Source of the DNA: Gallionella sp.
GTDB taxonomy: Bacteria > Pseudomonadota > Gammaproteobacteria > Burkholderiales > Gallionellaceae
NCBI GenBank assembly: GCA_023229845.1
Contig: JALNYK010000043.1
Coordinates: forward strand, 1 to 19,485
DNA: 19,485 nt
Reading direction: 5' to 3'
The position numbers were made by a program, and so were the translations under genes. Below are positions 1-7,351 of the stretch, in pieces. How positions within the stretch are numbered: the first letter of the stretch is position 1; the number at the start of each line of letters is the position of its first letter. The notes beneath the pieces are model-generated. The model saw only the letters and a program-made list of their open reading frames with translations, did no database searches and was not told where the DNA came from.

Positions 1-36
1 AAACCCTCAGGTATCCCCTGAGGGTTTTTTGTTTTT
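1..36 (+). terminator. Rho-independent terminator of an upstream gene
   Basis: An 11-bp perfect stem (positions 1-11 pairing with 17-27) with a 5-nt loop is followed by a T-rich run to about 36. It should end a transcript entering from the left. Because the stem is symmetric and starts with AAA, weak bidirectional activity is possible. Confidence 0.85.
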
Positions 37-83
37 GCGGTTCGGGGTATCCTCGCGGACGAAACTCATCCTAGGAGGCGCGC

Positions 84-215
84 ATGACCCGACAGATCCA
101 GGAAGCCTACATCGTCGCCGCAACGCGTACCCCGGTCGGCAAGGCACCCCGCGGCATGTTCAGTCTGCCAGCTTTTGTTCGTGCGCCGCTGATGATGATT
201 GCTAATGTGCAATGA
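84..215 (+). pseudogene. Truncated 5' end of an acetyl-CoA acyltransferase (thiolase)
   Basis: An ATG at 84 is preceded by a consensus Shine-Dalgarno AGGAGG (73-78) at 5-nt spacing. The first ~26 residues (MTRQIQEAYIVAATRTPVGK, then APRGMF) match the start of thiolase-superfamily degradative enzymes, where this segment forms the first beta strand. After GMF the similarity stops: the frame continues for 17 unrelated residues and ends at a TGA (213-215). A full thiolase is about 390-400 residues, so the catalytic Cys and the GHP and CxG motifs are all missing. The break around position 162 marks a deletion or insertion junction directly upstream of rpmB. It may be transcribed and give a 43-residue peptide, but no enzyme activity is possible. 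Confidence 0.75.
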
Positions 216-255
216 GGGGGAGTGTAGCGACCCGAAAATAATATAAATGTCGGAC

Positions 256-319
256 TTGGCAAAACATGAGTGTAAATATAAAAATATAAGTTGAATATTC
301 CGGGGGCATTCGGTAGAAT
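256..319 (+). promoter_or_regulatory. Candidate tandem sigma70 promoters for rpmB-rpmG
   Basis: Two -35/-10 pairs with ideal 17-bp spacing lie in the AT-rich gap upstream of rpmB. One is TTGGCA (256-261) with TAAAAT (279-284). The other is TTGAAT (291-296) with TAGAAT (314-319). The second would start transcription about 28 nt before the rpmB ATG. These are consensus matches by eye, and both may be used, as is common for ribosomal protein genes. Confidence 0.5.
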
Positions 320-353
320 TCGCGCTCTTTTGAAAATCGGTTGGAGTAAAACC

Positions 354-590
354 ATGGCACGTGTATGTCAAGTGACGGGTAAGGGCCCGATGGTCGGGAA
401 CAATGTTTCCCACGCAAACAACAAAACCAAGCGTCGTTTCTTGCCTAACCTGCAACGTCGCCGTTTTTGGGTTGAGAGCGAAAATCGCTGGGTCAGCCTG
501 CGTCTGACCAATGCCGCACTGCGCACTATCGACAAGAACGGCATCGAAGCCGTATTGTTCGAAATGCGCGCTCGTGGCGAAAACGTTTAA
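354..590 (+). CDS. rpmB: 50S ribosomal protein L28
   Basis: The 78-residue product begins MARVCQVTGKGPMVGNNVSH and carries the conserved L28 features: the N-terminal CQVTGKGP segment, the NKTKRRFLPNLQ basic stretch, and the RLTNAALRTIDKNGI C-terminal core. Length matches the family. It binds 23S rRNA in the large subunit. The start at 354 was chosen over the in-frame upstream ATG at 291 because TTGGAG (340-345) sits at the right distance and all family members start MARVC or MSRVC. It is co-transcribed with rpmG, 11 nt downstream. Confidence 0.98.
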   Translation: MARVCQVTGKGPMVGNNVSHANNKTKRRFLPNLQRRRFWVESENRWVSLRLTNAALRTIDKNGIEAVLFEMRARGENV

Positions 591-601
591 GGAGCTAGCA
601 A

Positions 602-757
602 ATGCGCGAAAAAATCAAACTCGAGTCCAGTGCCGGCACCGGTCACTTCTACACTACGGACAAGAACAAAAAGACCACTCCGGAAAAGCTCGAAATGAAA
701 AAATTCGACCCGGTTGCTCGCAAGCACGTGATGTACAAGGAAACCAAGCTGAAGTAA
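602..757 (+). CDS. rpmG: 50S ribosomal protein L33
   Basis: This is a 51-residue basic protein, MREKIKLESSAGTGHFYTTD, followed by KNKKTTPEKLEMKKFDPVARKHVMYKE. That is the classic proteobacterial L33 of the cysteine-free (C-) type, which lacks the zinc-binding CxxC pairs. AAGGAG (589-594) precedes the ATG. The rpmB-rpmG order is the standard proteobacterial arrangement, and an intrinsic terminator follows immediately. Confidence 0.98.
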   Translation: MREKIKLESSAGTGHFYTTDKNKKTTPEKLEMKKFDPVARKHVMYKETKLK

Positions 758-782
758 TTCAGGCTTGTTACCTGTTCGATAA

Positions 783-806
783 AAACCCGCTTCGGCGGGT
801 TTTTTA
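783..806 (+). terminator. Intrinsic terminator of rpmB-rpmG
   Basis: The stem AACCCGC / GCGGGTT with a TTCG tetraloop is followed by a run of T. It lies 26 nt after the rpmG stop codon, as expected for a highly expressed ribosomal protein operon. Confidence 0.95.
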
Positions 807-861
807 TTTTCTGCCGGAGTCGCTGGAGGCTTGTGTTAGCCTGAATATAGAATAGTGGCAT

Positions 862-1836
862 ATGACCGTACCGATGAAATCCAGACAACCCCATGCGGAT
901 GCTCCCGTCGAAAAAAACGGCCTGCATCCGCGCAATCCCCATCGCAGCCGTTACGACTTCGGGCGGCTCGTTGCATGCTGCCCGGAGTTGGCGCGTTTTG
1001 TCGCGACGAATGCCTATGGCAACGAGACTATCGATTTTGCCGATCCTGCGGCGGTCAAGGCGCTCAACCGTGCGCTGCTGAAGCTGGAATACGGGATCTC
1101 CGACTGGGATATTCCGCCGCAGTATCTTTGTCCGCCTATCCCGGGCAGGGCGGATTATGTTCACTATATCGCCGATCTGCTGGCGGACGGCGGAGACATT
1201 CCGCGCGGGCCGTCGGTGCGGGTGCTCGATGTGGGTGTCGGCGCCAACTGCATCTATCCGCTGATCGGCCTGCGTTCATATGGTTGGCGTTTCGTCGGCA
1301 GTGACATTGACCCGGCGGCACTCGCGAATGCACAGTGTATAGTCGATGCGAACGGCCTGGACGACGGCATTGAGTTGCGTTTGCAGTCATCGCGTTCGGC
1401 GATCTTTGTCGGGGCGATAAAGCCAGATGAGCTGTTTGACCTGACGATGTGCAATCCGCCGTTCCATGCGTCGCCGGACGATGCGAAGGCGGGGACGCAA
1501 CGCAAATGGCGCAACCTCGGTAAGCAATCGGGCAGGCAGCCGGTGCTCAACTTCGGTGGCCGGGAGGCGGAGCTGTATTGCGACGGCGGCGAGGAAGCCT
1601 TCATCGGACGCATGGTGGCGGAGAGTGCAATGCATCCGATGAGCGGTCTGTGGTATACCACGCTGGTCTCGAAGTCGGCCAGCTTGCCCGGCGTCTATCG
1701 CGCGCTGAAGCAAGCCGGAGTGCGGGAGAGCAGGACGATAGATATGGCGCAGGGACAGAAGAAGAGTCGTATCGTTGCGTGGACGTTTCTGGATAAGCGA
1801 CAGCAGACGGAGTGGCGCGTAACGCGATGGAAATGA
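862..1836 (+). CDS. rlmF: 23S rRNA (adenine(1618)-N6)-methyltransferase
   Basis: The 324-residue protein is an RlmF (YbiN) orthologue, which methylates A1618 of 23S rRNA using SAM. Visible family signatures are GLHPRNPHRSRYDF near residues 20-33, DFADPAAVKALNRALL, the WDIP..LCPPIPGRADY segment, the SAM-binding motif DVGVGAN (123-129), and the catalytic NPPF motif (198-201) typical of N6-adenine methyltransferases. The start is uncertain between 862 and 874: neither has a good Shine-Dalgarno, and the family's conserved part begins only around residue 20. It stands alone after the rpmG terminator and reads in the same direction as the next methyltransferase, 57 nt downstream. Confidence 0.93.
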   Translation: MTVPMKSRQPHADAPVEKNGLHPRNPHRSRYDFGRLVACCPELARFVATNAYGNETIDFADPAAVKALNRALLKLEYGISDWDIPPQYLCPPIPGRADYVHYIADLLADGGDIPRGPSVRVLDVGVGANCIYPLIGLRSYGWRFVGSDIDPAALANAQCIVDANGLDDGIELRLQSSRSAIFVGAIKPDELFDLTMCNPPFHASPDDAKAGTQRKWRNLGKQSGRQPVLNFGGREAELYCDGGEEAFIGRMVAESAMHPMSGLWYTTLVSKSASLPGVYRALKQAGVRESRTIDMAQGQKKSRIVAWTFLDKRQQTEWRVTRWK

Positions 1837-1893
1837 CGGCATATGGAACAGGAGCTCGGATACACATGAAATCTACGGTAGCGGCATCTTGCA

Positions 1894-3021
1894 ATGAGTG
1901 AACATCAGTCCATCGAGTGGGACGAGGCGGGCGAACATCGTTCCGCGCGCTGGCGCGCGGAGAGCGGCTCGCCGCCGCCGAAACGCATGATCGTCGCCGA
2001 CGACACGATAAAGGCAGATGCCGCCTACCGGCTGGCTTGCGAGGGGACGGCGCTGTTGTGGCGCGGCGATTTCCAGAATGCTCGCCAGTTGCTGACGGCG
2101 TTGGCGCGGCGTGCCGAGCGCAAGCCGCGCAAGACATCTGAGCAGCCCGCCGAGGCATTCCACCTGCATCGCCAGTCTCAGTCGCAGCGCGCGCGGGTAT
2201 TGGCGATGCTGCTGTTGCCGCTGGACGGCGATTATGCGATCCCGTTGCGGCGCGCGCCTGATGCGCGACAAGCCTGCATCGAGGCCTGGGGTGAAGCGGA
2301 CGGATTGCCGTCTGTGGTCTCGCTGCGCGAGTTGCAAGGGTTGATCGGCGCGCACGAATGGCGCAAGAAGGGCGTCGAGATTGCAGCGCTGGGCGCACGC
2401 ATTCATCCGTATTACGGTGTGTTTTCTCCATTGCGTGGCGAATATGTACAACTGGTGAACGAAGCGCCGTTGCCTTCGATGGAGCTGGCGTTCGACATCG
2501 GCGCCGGTACCGGCGTGCTCGCAGCGGTGTTGGCGCGGCGCGGTGTCAAACGCATCGTCGCGACCGATCAGGATGCGCGCGCACTGGCTTGTGCGAGAGA
2601 GAATCTGTCGCGGCTGGGATTGGGCGAGCAGGTCGAGGTGGTGCAGGCCGACCTGTTTCCGGAAGGGCGCGCCCCGTTGATCGTTTGCAACCCGCCCTGG
2701 GTGCCGGCGCGCCCCAGTTCTCCTATCGAATACGCGATATTCGACCCGGACAGCCGCATGCTGCGCGGCTTCTTGAGCGGATTGGCCGCCCATCTATCGC
2801 CGGGTGGCGAGGGCTGGCTGATACTGTCTGATCTGGCCGAGCATCTTGGGCTGCGCAGCCGCGACGAGTTGCTGGCGTGGATAGACGCAGCGGGGCTGAA
2901 GGTCGTGGGGCGGCAGGATACCCGCCCCCATCATCCCAAGGTGGCGGACGACCGCGACCCGCTGCACGCGGCGCGCGCGGCGGAAGTCACTTCGCTGTGG
3001 CGTCTCGCCGCTGGGGATTGA
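1894..3021 (+). CDS. Class I SAM-dependent methyltransferase (RlmG/PrmC-like)
   Basis: The protein has 375 residues. A less conserved N-terminal region of about 190 residues is followed by a Rossmann methyltransferase domain with motif I FDIGAGTG (200-207), an acidic strand end ATDQDARAL that contacts the SAM ribose, and the catalytic NPPW motif (266-269). NPPW/NPPY occurs in enzymes that modify exocyclic amines or glutamine amides (RlmG, RsmC, PrmC families). A rRNA or protein substrate is likely but cannot be assigned from sequence. The C-terminal part contains PHHPKVADDRDPLHAARAAE. The start lacks a clear ribosome binding site. It follows rlmF closely and may be co-transcribed with it. Confidence 0.8.
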   Translation: MSEHQSIEWDEAGEHRSARWRAESGSPPPKRMIVADDTIKADAAYRLACEGTALLWRGDFQNARQLLTALARRAERKPRKTSEQPAEAFHLHRQSQSQRARVLAMLLLPLDGDYAIPLRRAPDARQACIEAWGEADGLPSVVSLRELQGLIGAHEWRKKGVEIAALGARIHPYYGVFSPLRGEYVQLVNEAPLPSMELAFDIGAGTGVLAAVLARRGVKRIVATDQDARALACARENLSRLGLGEQVEVVQADLFPEGRAPLIVCNPPWVPARPSSPIEYAIFDPDSRMLRGFLSGLAAHLSPGGEGWLILSDLAEHLGLRSRDELLAWIDAAGLKVVGRQDTRPHHPKVADDRDPLHAARAAEVTSLWRLAAGD

Positions 3022-3167
3022 TTTCGAAGTATTTCAGGCGCGATTGTTTTGCAATTGGCCGTGCCACTTGGCGCGGCGAAGGTCGCTCTCGCAAGCGCAC
3101 CCAACATCAAGTTTTATTAAAGGATTTCGATAGTTTGCCGATGTCTTTAGCGAGACGGAGGCAAATC

Positions 3168-3362
3168 ATGGATATGATCGGCAACATCCAGTTCATCGAA
3201 AACCGGCTGGGCGGACGGAAGCCCAGCCAAGGCAAGCGCAGGCCGGAGCCATCCAAAGAGCGCTCCCATAGCGGGGATGAAAGTCCGGCGCAAACCGGAG
3301 AGCATCCCGCCGATTCGGAAAACGATTATCACATCGGTCGTATCGTCGATACGACTGCCTGA
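3168..3362 (+). CDS. Small hydrophilic hypothetical protein
   Basis: A 64-residue ORF starts MDMIGNIQFIENRL and ends ENDYHIGRIVDTTA. The middle is rich in Lys, Arg, Glu, Ser and Pro and looks disordered, with more ordered ends. The ATG at 3168 has a strong GGAGG (3157-3161) six nt upstream, which favours it over the in-frame ATG at 3141. No signal peptide, membrane segment or metal motif is visible, and I do not recognise the family. It lies between the methyltransferase and the hydrogenase regulatory region and is probably not part of the hydrogenase operon, because the sigma54 promoter is downstream of it. Confidence 0.55.
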   Translation: MDMIGNIQFIENRLGGRKPSQGKRRPEPSKERSHSGDESPAQTGEHPADSENDYHIGRIVDTTA

Positions 3363-3484
3363 AAAACGGGATACTAACCTCCCTTGACCGTGTTGCAGCA
3401 GTTGAATCCCTGATTTTGCGCATTCGCGCTTCCTGTATCGCATTCGGCTGTCATTCATATAAATGTAAAGAATCTCATATGTAA

Positions 3485-3505
3485 GGTGGAAGGGCGCTTT
3501 CCACC
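3485..3505. promoter_or_regulatory. Palindrome, candidate activator site upstream of hupS
   Basis: GGTGGAA and TTCCACC form perfect 7-bp inverted arms around a 7-nt centre. No T tract follows, so it is not a terminator. The centre lies about 120 bp upstream of the sigma54 -24 element, a normal distance for an enhancer-binding protein of the HoxA/HupR class. The same GTGGAA-N7-TTCCA spacing recurs at 13142-13159, upstream of the second sigma54 promoter. Confidence 0.55.
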
Positions 3506-3612
3506 CCATCGGGATATGCGCGCATCGGATTGGCATTCCGGAAAACCGGGCTGGATGGGGATGGTCTGTCTAACTAATTAAATCAATAGTGGATTTTTGT
3601 ATTTCTACGCTG

Positions 3613-3627
3613 TGGCACGGAACTTGT
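3613..3627 (+). promoter_or_regulatory. Sigma54 (-24/-12) promoter of hupSLC
   Basis: TGGCAC, five bases, then TTGT matches the RpoN consensus TGGCAC-N5-TTGC, with the invariant GG and the -12 dinucleotide exactly 10 bp apart; the -12 C is replaced by T. Predicted transcription start is around 3639, about 83 nt before the hupS ATG. In C. necator and several other uptake-hydrogenase bacteria the structural operon is known to be transcribed by sigma54 with a HoxA/HupR-type response regulator, which fits. The regulator gene itself is not in this window. Confidence 0.8.
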
Positions 3628-3721
3628 TATTTCACACACGGTAAGCAAGGATGATTTTCCGTTTCGGGCGGACGGTTGATTGTGCGTGAGTTGCCTGTGC
3701 CAATAACAAGGGAGAGCAGAA

Positions 3722-4810
3722 ATGTCAGTCGAAACATTCTATGAGGTGATGAGGAGGCAGGGGATTTCGCGCCGCAGTTTCTTGAAGTTCTGTAGTTTGA
3801 CCGCCGCTTCATTGGGCTTGTCGCCGACGATGGCGCCGAAGATCGCGCATGCGATGGAGACCAAGCCGCGCACGCCGGTGATCTGGCTGCACGGTCTGGA
3901 GTGCACCTGCTGTTCCGAATCGTTTATCCGTTCCGCGCACCCGCTGGCGAAAGACGTGGTGCTGTCCATGCTCTCGCTGGATTACGACGATACGTTGATG
4001 GCCGCCGCCGGACATCAGGCCGAGGCGATCATCGAGCAGGTGAAGACCAAGTACAAAGGCAATTACATCCTCGCGGTGGAAGGCAACCCGCCGCTGAACG
4101 AAGACGGCATGTTTTGCATCCACGGCGGTCGCCCGTTCGTGGAGGTGCTGAAAGAAACCGCCGCCGACGCCAAGGCCATCATCTCCTGGGGTTCCTGCGC
4201 CTCGTGGGGCTGCGTGCAGGCCGCCAAGCCGAATCCGACCCGAGCCACACCGGTACACAAGGTCATCACCGACAAGCCCATCATCAAGGTGCCGGGCTGT
4301 CCGCCCATCGCGGAAGTGATGACCGCGGTGGTGACTTACATGCTGACTTTCGATCGCATTCCCGAACTGGATCGCCAGGGGCGTCCGAAGATGTTCTACG
4401 GCCAGCGCATCCACGACAAATGCTATCGCCGTCCGCACTTCGATGCGGGCCAGTTCGTCGAAGAGTGGGACGACGAAGCCGCGCGTAAAGGATTCTGCCT
4501 GTACAAGATGGGCTGCAAAGGCCCGACGACTTACAACGCCTGCTCCACCGTGCGCTGGAACGGCGGCGTGTCCTTCCCGATCCAGTCCGGTCACGGTTGC
4601 ATCGGATGTTCCGAGGACGGTTTTTGGGACAAGGGCGGGTTCTACGACCGCGTCACCGACATCAAGGAATTCGGCGTCGAATCCAATGCCGACAGGGTCG
4701 GCGGAACGGTGGCGGGCATCGCCGGTGCGGCCGTGGCGGCGCATGCGGCAGTCAGTGCGTTGAACAAGGCGCGCAACGATAAGAACGATCAGAACAAGGG
4801 AGACAAATAA
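3722..4810 (+). CDS. hupS: [NiFe] uptake hydrogenase small subunit (group 1d, oxygen-tolerant)
   Basis: The 362-residue precursor (also called hoxK/hyaA) carries the Fe-S relay from the NiFe site to the membrane cytochrome. It has a Tat signal with the twin-arginine motif RRSFLKF near residue 17 and a cleavage site after AHA (44), giving a mature start METKPRTPV. In mature numbering Cys17, Cys19, Cys20, Cys115, Cys120 and Cys149 are all present (precursor 61, 63, 64, 159, 164, 193). Cys19 and Cys120 are the two extra cysteines that build the [4Fe-3S] proximal cluster of oxygen-tolerant enzymes. The C-terminus has a short Ala/Val-rich anchor helix (VAGIAGAAVAAHAAVSAL) followed by a charged tail. 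AAGGGAG precedes the start, and hupL follows after 2 nt. Confidence 0.97.
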   Translation: MSVETFYEVMRRQGISRRSFLKFCSLTAASLGLSPTMAPKIAHAMETKPRTPVIWLHGLECTCCSESFIRSAHPLAKDVVLSMLSLDYDDTLMAAAGHQAEAIIEQVKTKYKGNYILAVEGNPPLNEDGMFCIHGGRPFVEVLKETAADAKAIISWGSCASWGCVQAAKPNPTRATPVHKVITDKPIIKVPGCPPIAEVMTAVVTYMLTFDRIPELDRQGRPKMFYGQRIHDKCYRRPHFDAGQFVEEWDDEAARKGFCLYKMGCKGPTTYNACSTVRWNGGVSFPIQSGHGCIGCSEDGFWDKGGFYDRVTDIKEFGVESNADRVGGTVAGIAGAAVAAHAAVSALNKARNDKNDQNKGDK

Positions 4811-4812
4811 TC

Positions 4813-6612
4813 ATGTCAGCTTACGAAACTCAGGGCTTCAAGCTCGACAACAGCGGTAAGCGCGTGGTGGTCGATCCGGTGTGCCGTATCGAGGGCCACT
4901 TGCGCGTCGAAGTGAATCTGAACGCCAACAACGTCATCACTAACGCCGTCTCCACCGGCACGATGTGGCGCGGACTCGAAGTGATCCTCAAAGGCCGTGA
5001 TCCTCGCGATGCATGGGCCTTCACCGAGCGTATCTGCGGCGTGTGTACCGGCACGCACGCGCTGACTTCGGTGCGCGCGGTGGAAGATGCATTGCAAATC
5101 CAGATTCCCGAAAACGCCAACACCATCCGCAACATCATGCAGTTGAATCTGTATGTACACGACCATCTGGTGCATTTCTATCACCTGCATGCGCTGGATT
5201 GGGTGGACGTGGTGAGCGCACTCAAGGCTGATCCGAAGAAGACTTCGGAGCTGGCGCAAAGCATTTCCGACTGGCCGCTGTCCTCGCCCGGCTATTTCCG
5301 CGACGTGCAGAACCGGCTGAAGAAGTTCGTCGAATCCGGCCAGCTCGGCCCGTTCAGCAATGGCTACTGGGGCAGCCCGGCGTACAAACTGCCGCCGGAA
5401 GCAAACCTGATGGCGGTGACGCACTACCTCGAAGCGCTGGATTTCCAGAAGGAGATCGTCAAAGTCCACACCATCTTCGGCGGCAAAAATCCGCATCCGA
5501 ACTGGCTGGTGGGCGGCGTGCCTTGCGCGATCAACATCAACGACACCGGCGCGGTCGGCGCGATCAACATGGAGCGGCTGAATCTGGTAAAGAGCATCAT
5601 CGACCGCAGCAAGGAGTTCGTGGAGAAGGTGTATATCCCCGATTTGCTCGCCATCGCGTCCTTCTACAAAGGCTGGGGTTACGGCGGCGGTTTGTCTTCC
5701 AAGAACGTGCTGTCCTACGGCGACATTCCGGGCAAGGCCAACGACTACAGCGCCTCCAGCCTGCTGTTCCCGCGCGGCGCGATCATCGACGGCGACCTGT
5801 CCAAGGTGCATGCGGTGGACCTGCGCGATCCGGAGGAAATACAGGAATTCGTCAATCACTCCTGGTACAGGTACGCCGACGAGAGCCGTGGCCTGCATCC
5901 GTGGGACGGCGTCACCGAGCCGAACTATCACCCGGAAGGCCCGAACTTCAAGGGCACGCGCACCAGGATCGAGGCGGTGGACGAAAGCGCCAAGTATTCG
6001 TGGATCAAGGCCCCGCGCTGGAAGGGTAACGCGATGGAAGTCGGCTGTCTCTCCAGAATGTTGTTGGGTTATGTACAGCCCCAGCAATTCCCGTTCATCA
6101 AGGACACCATAGACAGCGTGCTGAAGAAGCTCGACCTGCCAGTCGGCGCATTGTTCTCCACCCTGGGGCGCACCGCCGCGCGCGGCATCGAAACGCTGTA
6201 TTGCGCCGATCTGCAATCGCAGCAGTTCGACAAGCTGATGGCCAGCCTCAAGGCGGGCGACACCGCGACGGCCAACGTCGAGAAATGGGATCCGTCCACC
6301 TGGCCCAAGGAGGCCAAGGGCGTGGGCTTCACCGAAGCCCCGCGCGGCGCACTCGGCCACTGGATCAAGATCAAGGACGGCAAGATCGACAACTACCAGT
6401 GCGTGGTGCCGACCACATGGAATGGCAGTCCGCGCGACCCCAAAGGCCAGATCGGCGCATACGAGGCCGCATTGATGGATACGCCGCTGGCCCAGGCCGA
6501 TCAACCGCTGGAGATCTTGCGCACCCTGCACAGCTTCGACCCTTGCTTGGCATGCTCGACCCATGTCATGTCGCCCGAGGGCCAGGAGCTGAGCAAGATC
6601 ACGGTACGCTAA
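4813..6612 (+). CDS. hupL: [NiFe] uptake hydrogenase large subunit
   Basis: This 599-residue catalytic subunit (hoxG/hyaB) oxidises H2 at the NiFe(CN)2CO site. The four nickel-binding cysteines are visible as RICGVC (Cys75, Cys78) and DPCLACSTH (Cys578, Cys581). His584 is the last residue of the mature protein, and the 15-residue tail VMSPEGQELSKITVR is the peptide normally removed by the HupD protease encoded at 13281, so processing is required. It has no signal peptide: it is carried across by the Tat signal of HupS. Length and motifs match group 1d enzymes. It has an AAGGGAG-type ribosome site and reads directly on from hupS. Confidence 0.98.
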   Translation: MSAYETQGFKLDNSGKRVVVDPVCRIEGHLRVEVNLNANNVITNAVSTGTMWRGLEVILKGRDPRDAWAFTERICGVCTGTHALTSVRAVEDALQIQIPENANTIRNIMQLNLYVHDHLVHFYHLHALDWVDVVSALKADPKKTSELAQSISDWPLSSPGYFRDVQNRLKKFVESGQLGPFSNGYWGSPAYKLPPEANLMAVTHYLEALDFQKEIVKVHTIFGGKNPHPNWLVGGVPCAININDTGAVGAINMERLNLVKSIIDRSKEFVEKVYIPDLLAIASFYKGWGYGGGLSSKNVLSYGDIPGKANDYSASSLLFPRGAIIDGDLSKVHAVDLRDPEEIQEFVNHSWYRYADESRGLHPWDGVTEPNYHPEGPNFKGTRTRIEAVDESAKYSWIKAPRWKGNAMEVGCLSRMLLGYVQPQQFPFIKDTIDSVLKKLDLPVGALFSTLGRTAARGIETLYCADLQSQQFDKLMASLKAGDTATANVEKWDPSTWPKEAKGVGFTEAPRGALGHWIKIKDGKIDNYQCVVPTTWNGSPRDPKGQIGAYEAALMDTPLAQADQPLEILRTLHSFDPCLACSTHVMSPEGQELSKITVR

Positions 6613-6634
6613 CGCGCACGGAAAGGAGTCTGTC

Positions 6635-7339
6635 ATGTCAGTCAAATCGCAAGACGACGAATCGGCGATCACCGCCGCGGGCAATACGGTTTACGTGTAC
6701 GAAGCGCCGGTGCGTATCTGGCACTGGCTCAACGCGTTGAGTATCGTGGTGATGGCGGTCACCGGCTATCTGATCGCCAGCCCGCTGCCCAGCGTGGCGG
6801 GCGAGGCGAGCGATAACTTCCTGATGGGATATATCCGCTTCGCCCACTTCGCCGCCGGATATGTCTTCGCCATCGGCATGCTGCTGCGGCTGTACTGGGC
6901 ATTCGTGGGCAACCACCATGCGCGGCAGTTGTTCATGTTGCCGGTGACCGACAAAAACTGGTGGGCCGGGTTGGTGCAGGAAATGCGCTGGTACCTGTTC
7001 ATCGAAAAATATCCGAAGAAGTATGTCGGGCATAACCCGCTAGGCCATCTGTTCATGTTCTTCGCCATCACGCTGGGCGGCACGTTCATGATCGCAACCG
7101 GATTCGCGCTGTACGGCGAAGGCGCGCAGGAAGGCCATTGGTCGCATACCCTGTTCACCGGCTGGCTGATCCCCTTGTTCGGGCAGAGCCAGGATGTGCA
7201 TACTTGGCATCACATGGTCGCGTGGGGCATCGTCCTGTTCATGATCCTGCATATCTACACGGCGATCCGCGAAGACATCCTGTCGCGCCAGACCATGATT
7301 AGCGCCATGATTAGCGGTCAGCGCACCTTCCGGGAATAG
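6635..7339 (+). CDS. hupC: Hydrogenase b-type cytochrome subunit
   Basis: The 234-residue integral membrane protein (hoxZ/hyaC/cybH) anchors the hydrogenase dimer and passes electrons to quinone. It shows about four hydrophobic helices and the conserved histidines that ligate two b hemes: RIWHWLNAL (His30), RFAHFAAGY, DVHTWHHMVAW and ILHIYTAIRED. The start at 6635 follows AAGGAG at suitable spacing, 22 nt after hupL. It is the last gene of the first half of the hydrogenase locus and is followed by a strong terminator at 7399-7428. In C. necator the next gene is the maturation protease hoxM; here that gene is about 5.9 kb away. Confidence 0.96.
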   Translation: MSVKSQDDESAITAAGNTVYVYEAPVRIWHWLNALSIVVMAVTGYLIASPLPSVAGEASDNFLMGYIRFAHFAAGYVFAIGMLLRLYWAFVGNHHARQLFMLPVTDKNWWAGLVQEMRWYLFIEKYPKKYVGHNPLGHLFMFFAITLGGTFMIATGFALYGEGAQEGHWSHTLFTGWLIPLFGQSQDVHTWHHMVAWGIVLFMILHIYTAIREDILSRQTMISAMISGQRTFRE

Positions 7340-7351
7340 CGGGGAAAACGG

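Larger units (their letters stand above)
3363..3721 (+). promoter_or_regulatory. Hydrogenase upstream regulatory region
   Basis: This 359-bp gene-free region is AT-richer than its neighbours and leads into hupS. It holds, in order, a 7-bp-armed palindrome (3485-3505), a small perfect palindrome ATGCGCGCAT (3516-3525), a CCGG-AAAA-CCGG repeat (3538-3549), a partial IHF-like core AATCAA (3581-3586), and a sigma54 promoter (3613-3627). The order enhancer-like site, bend site, -24/-12 element is the usual architecture for enhancer-dependent promoters. No intrinsic terminator for the upstream small gene was seen. Confidence 0.6.

Noticed and set aside
4816..6684. A 622-codon open frame on the minus strand opposite hupL
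   Set aside because: It is a shadow of the high-G+C codon pattern of hupL; the translation has no recognisable domain, and the plus-strand gene is certain.
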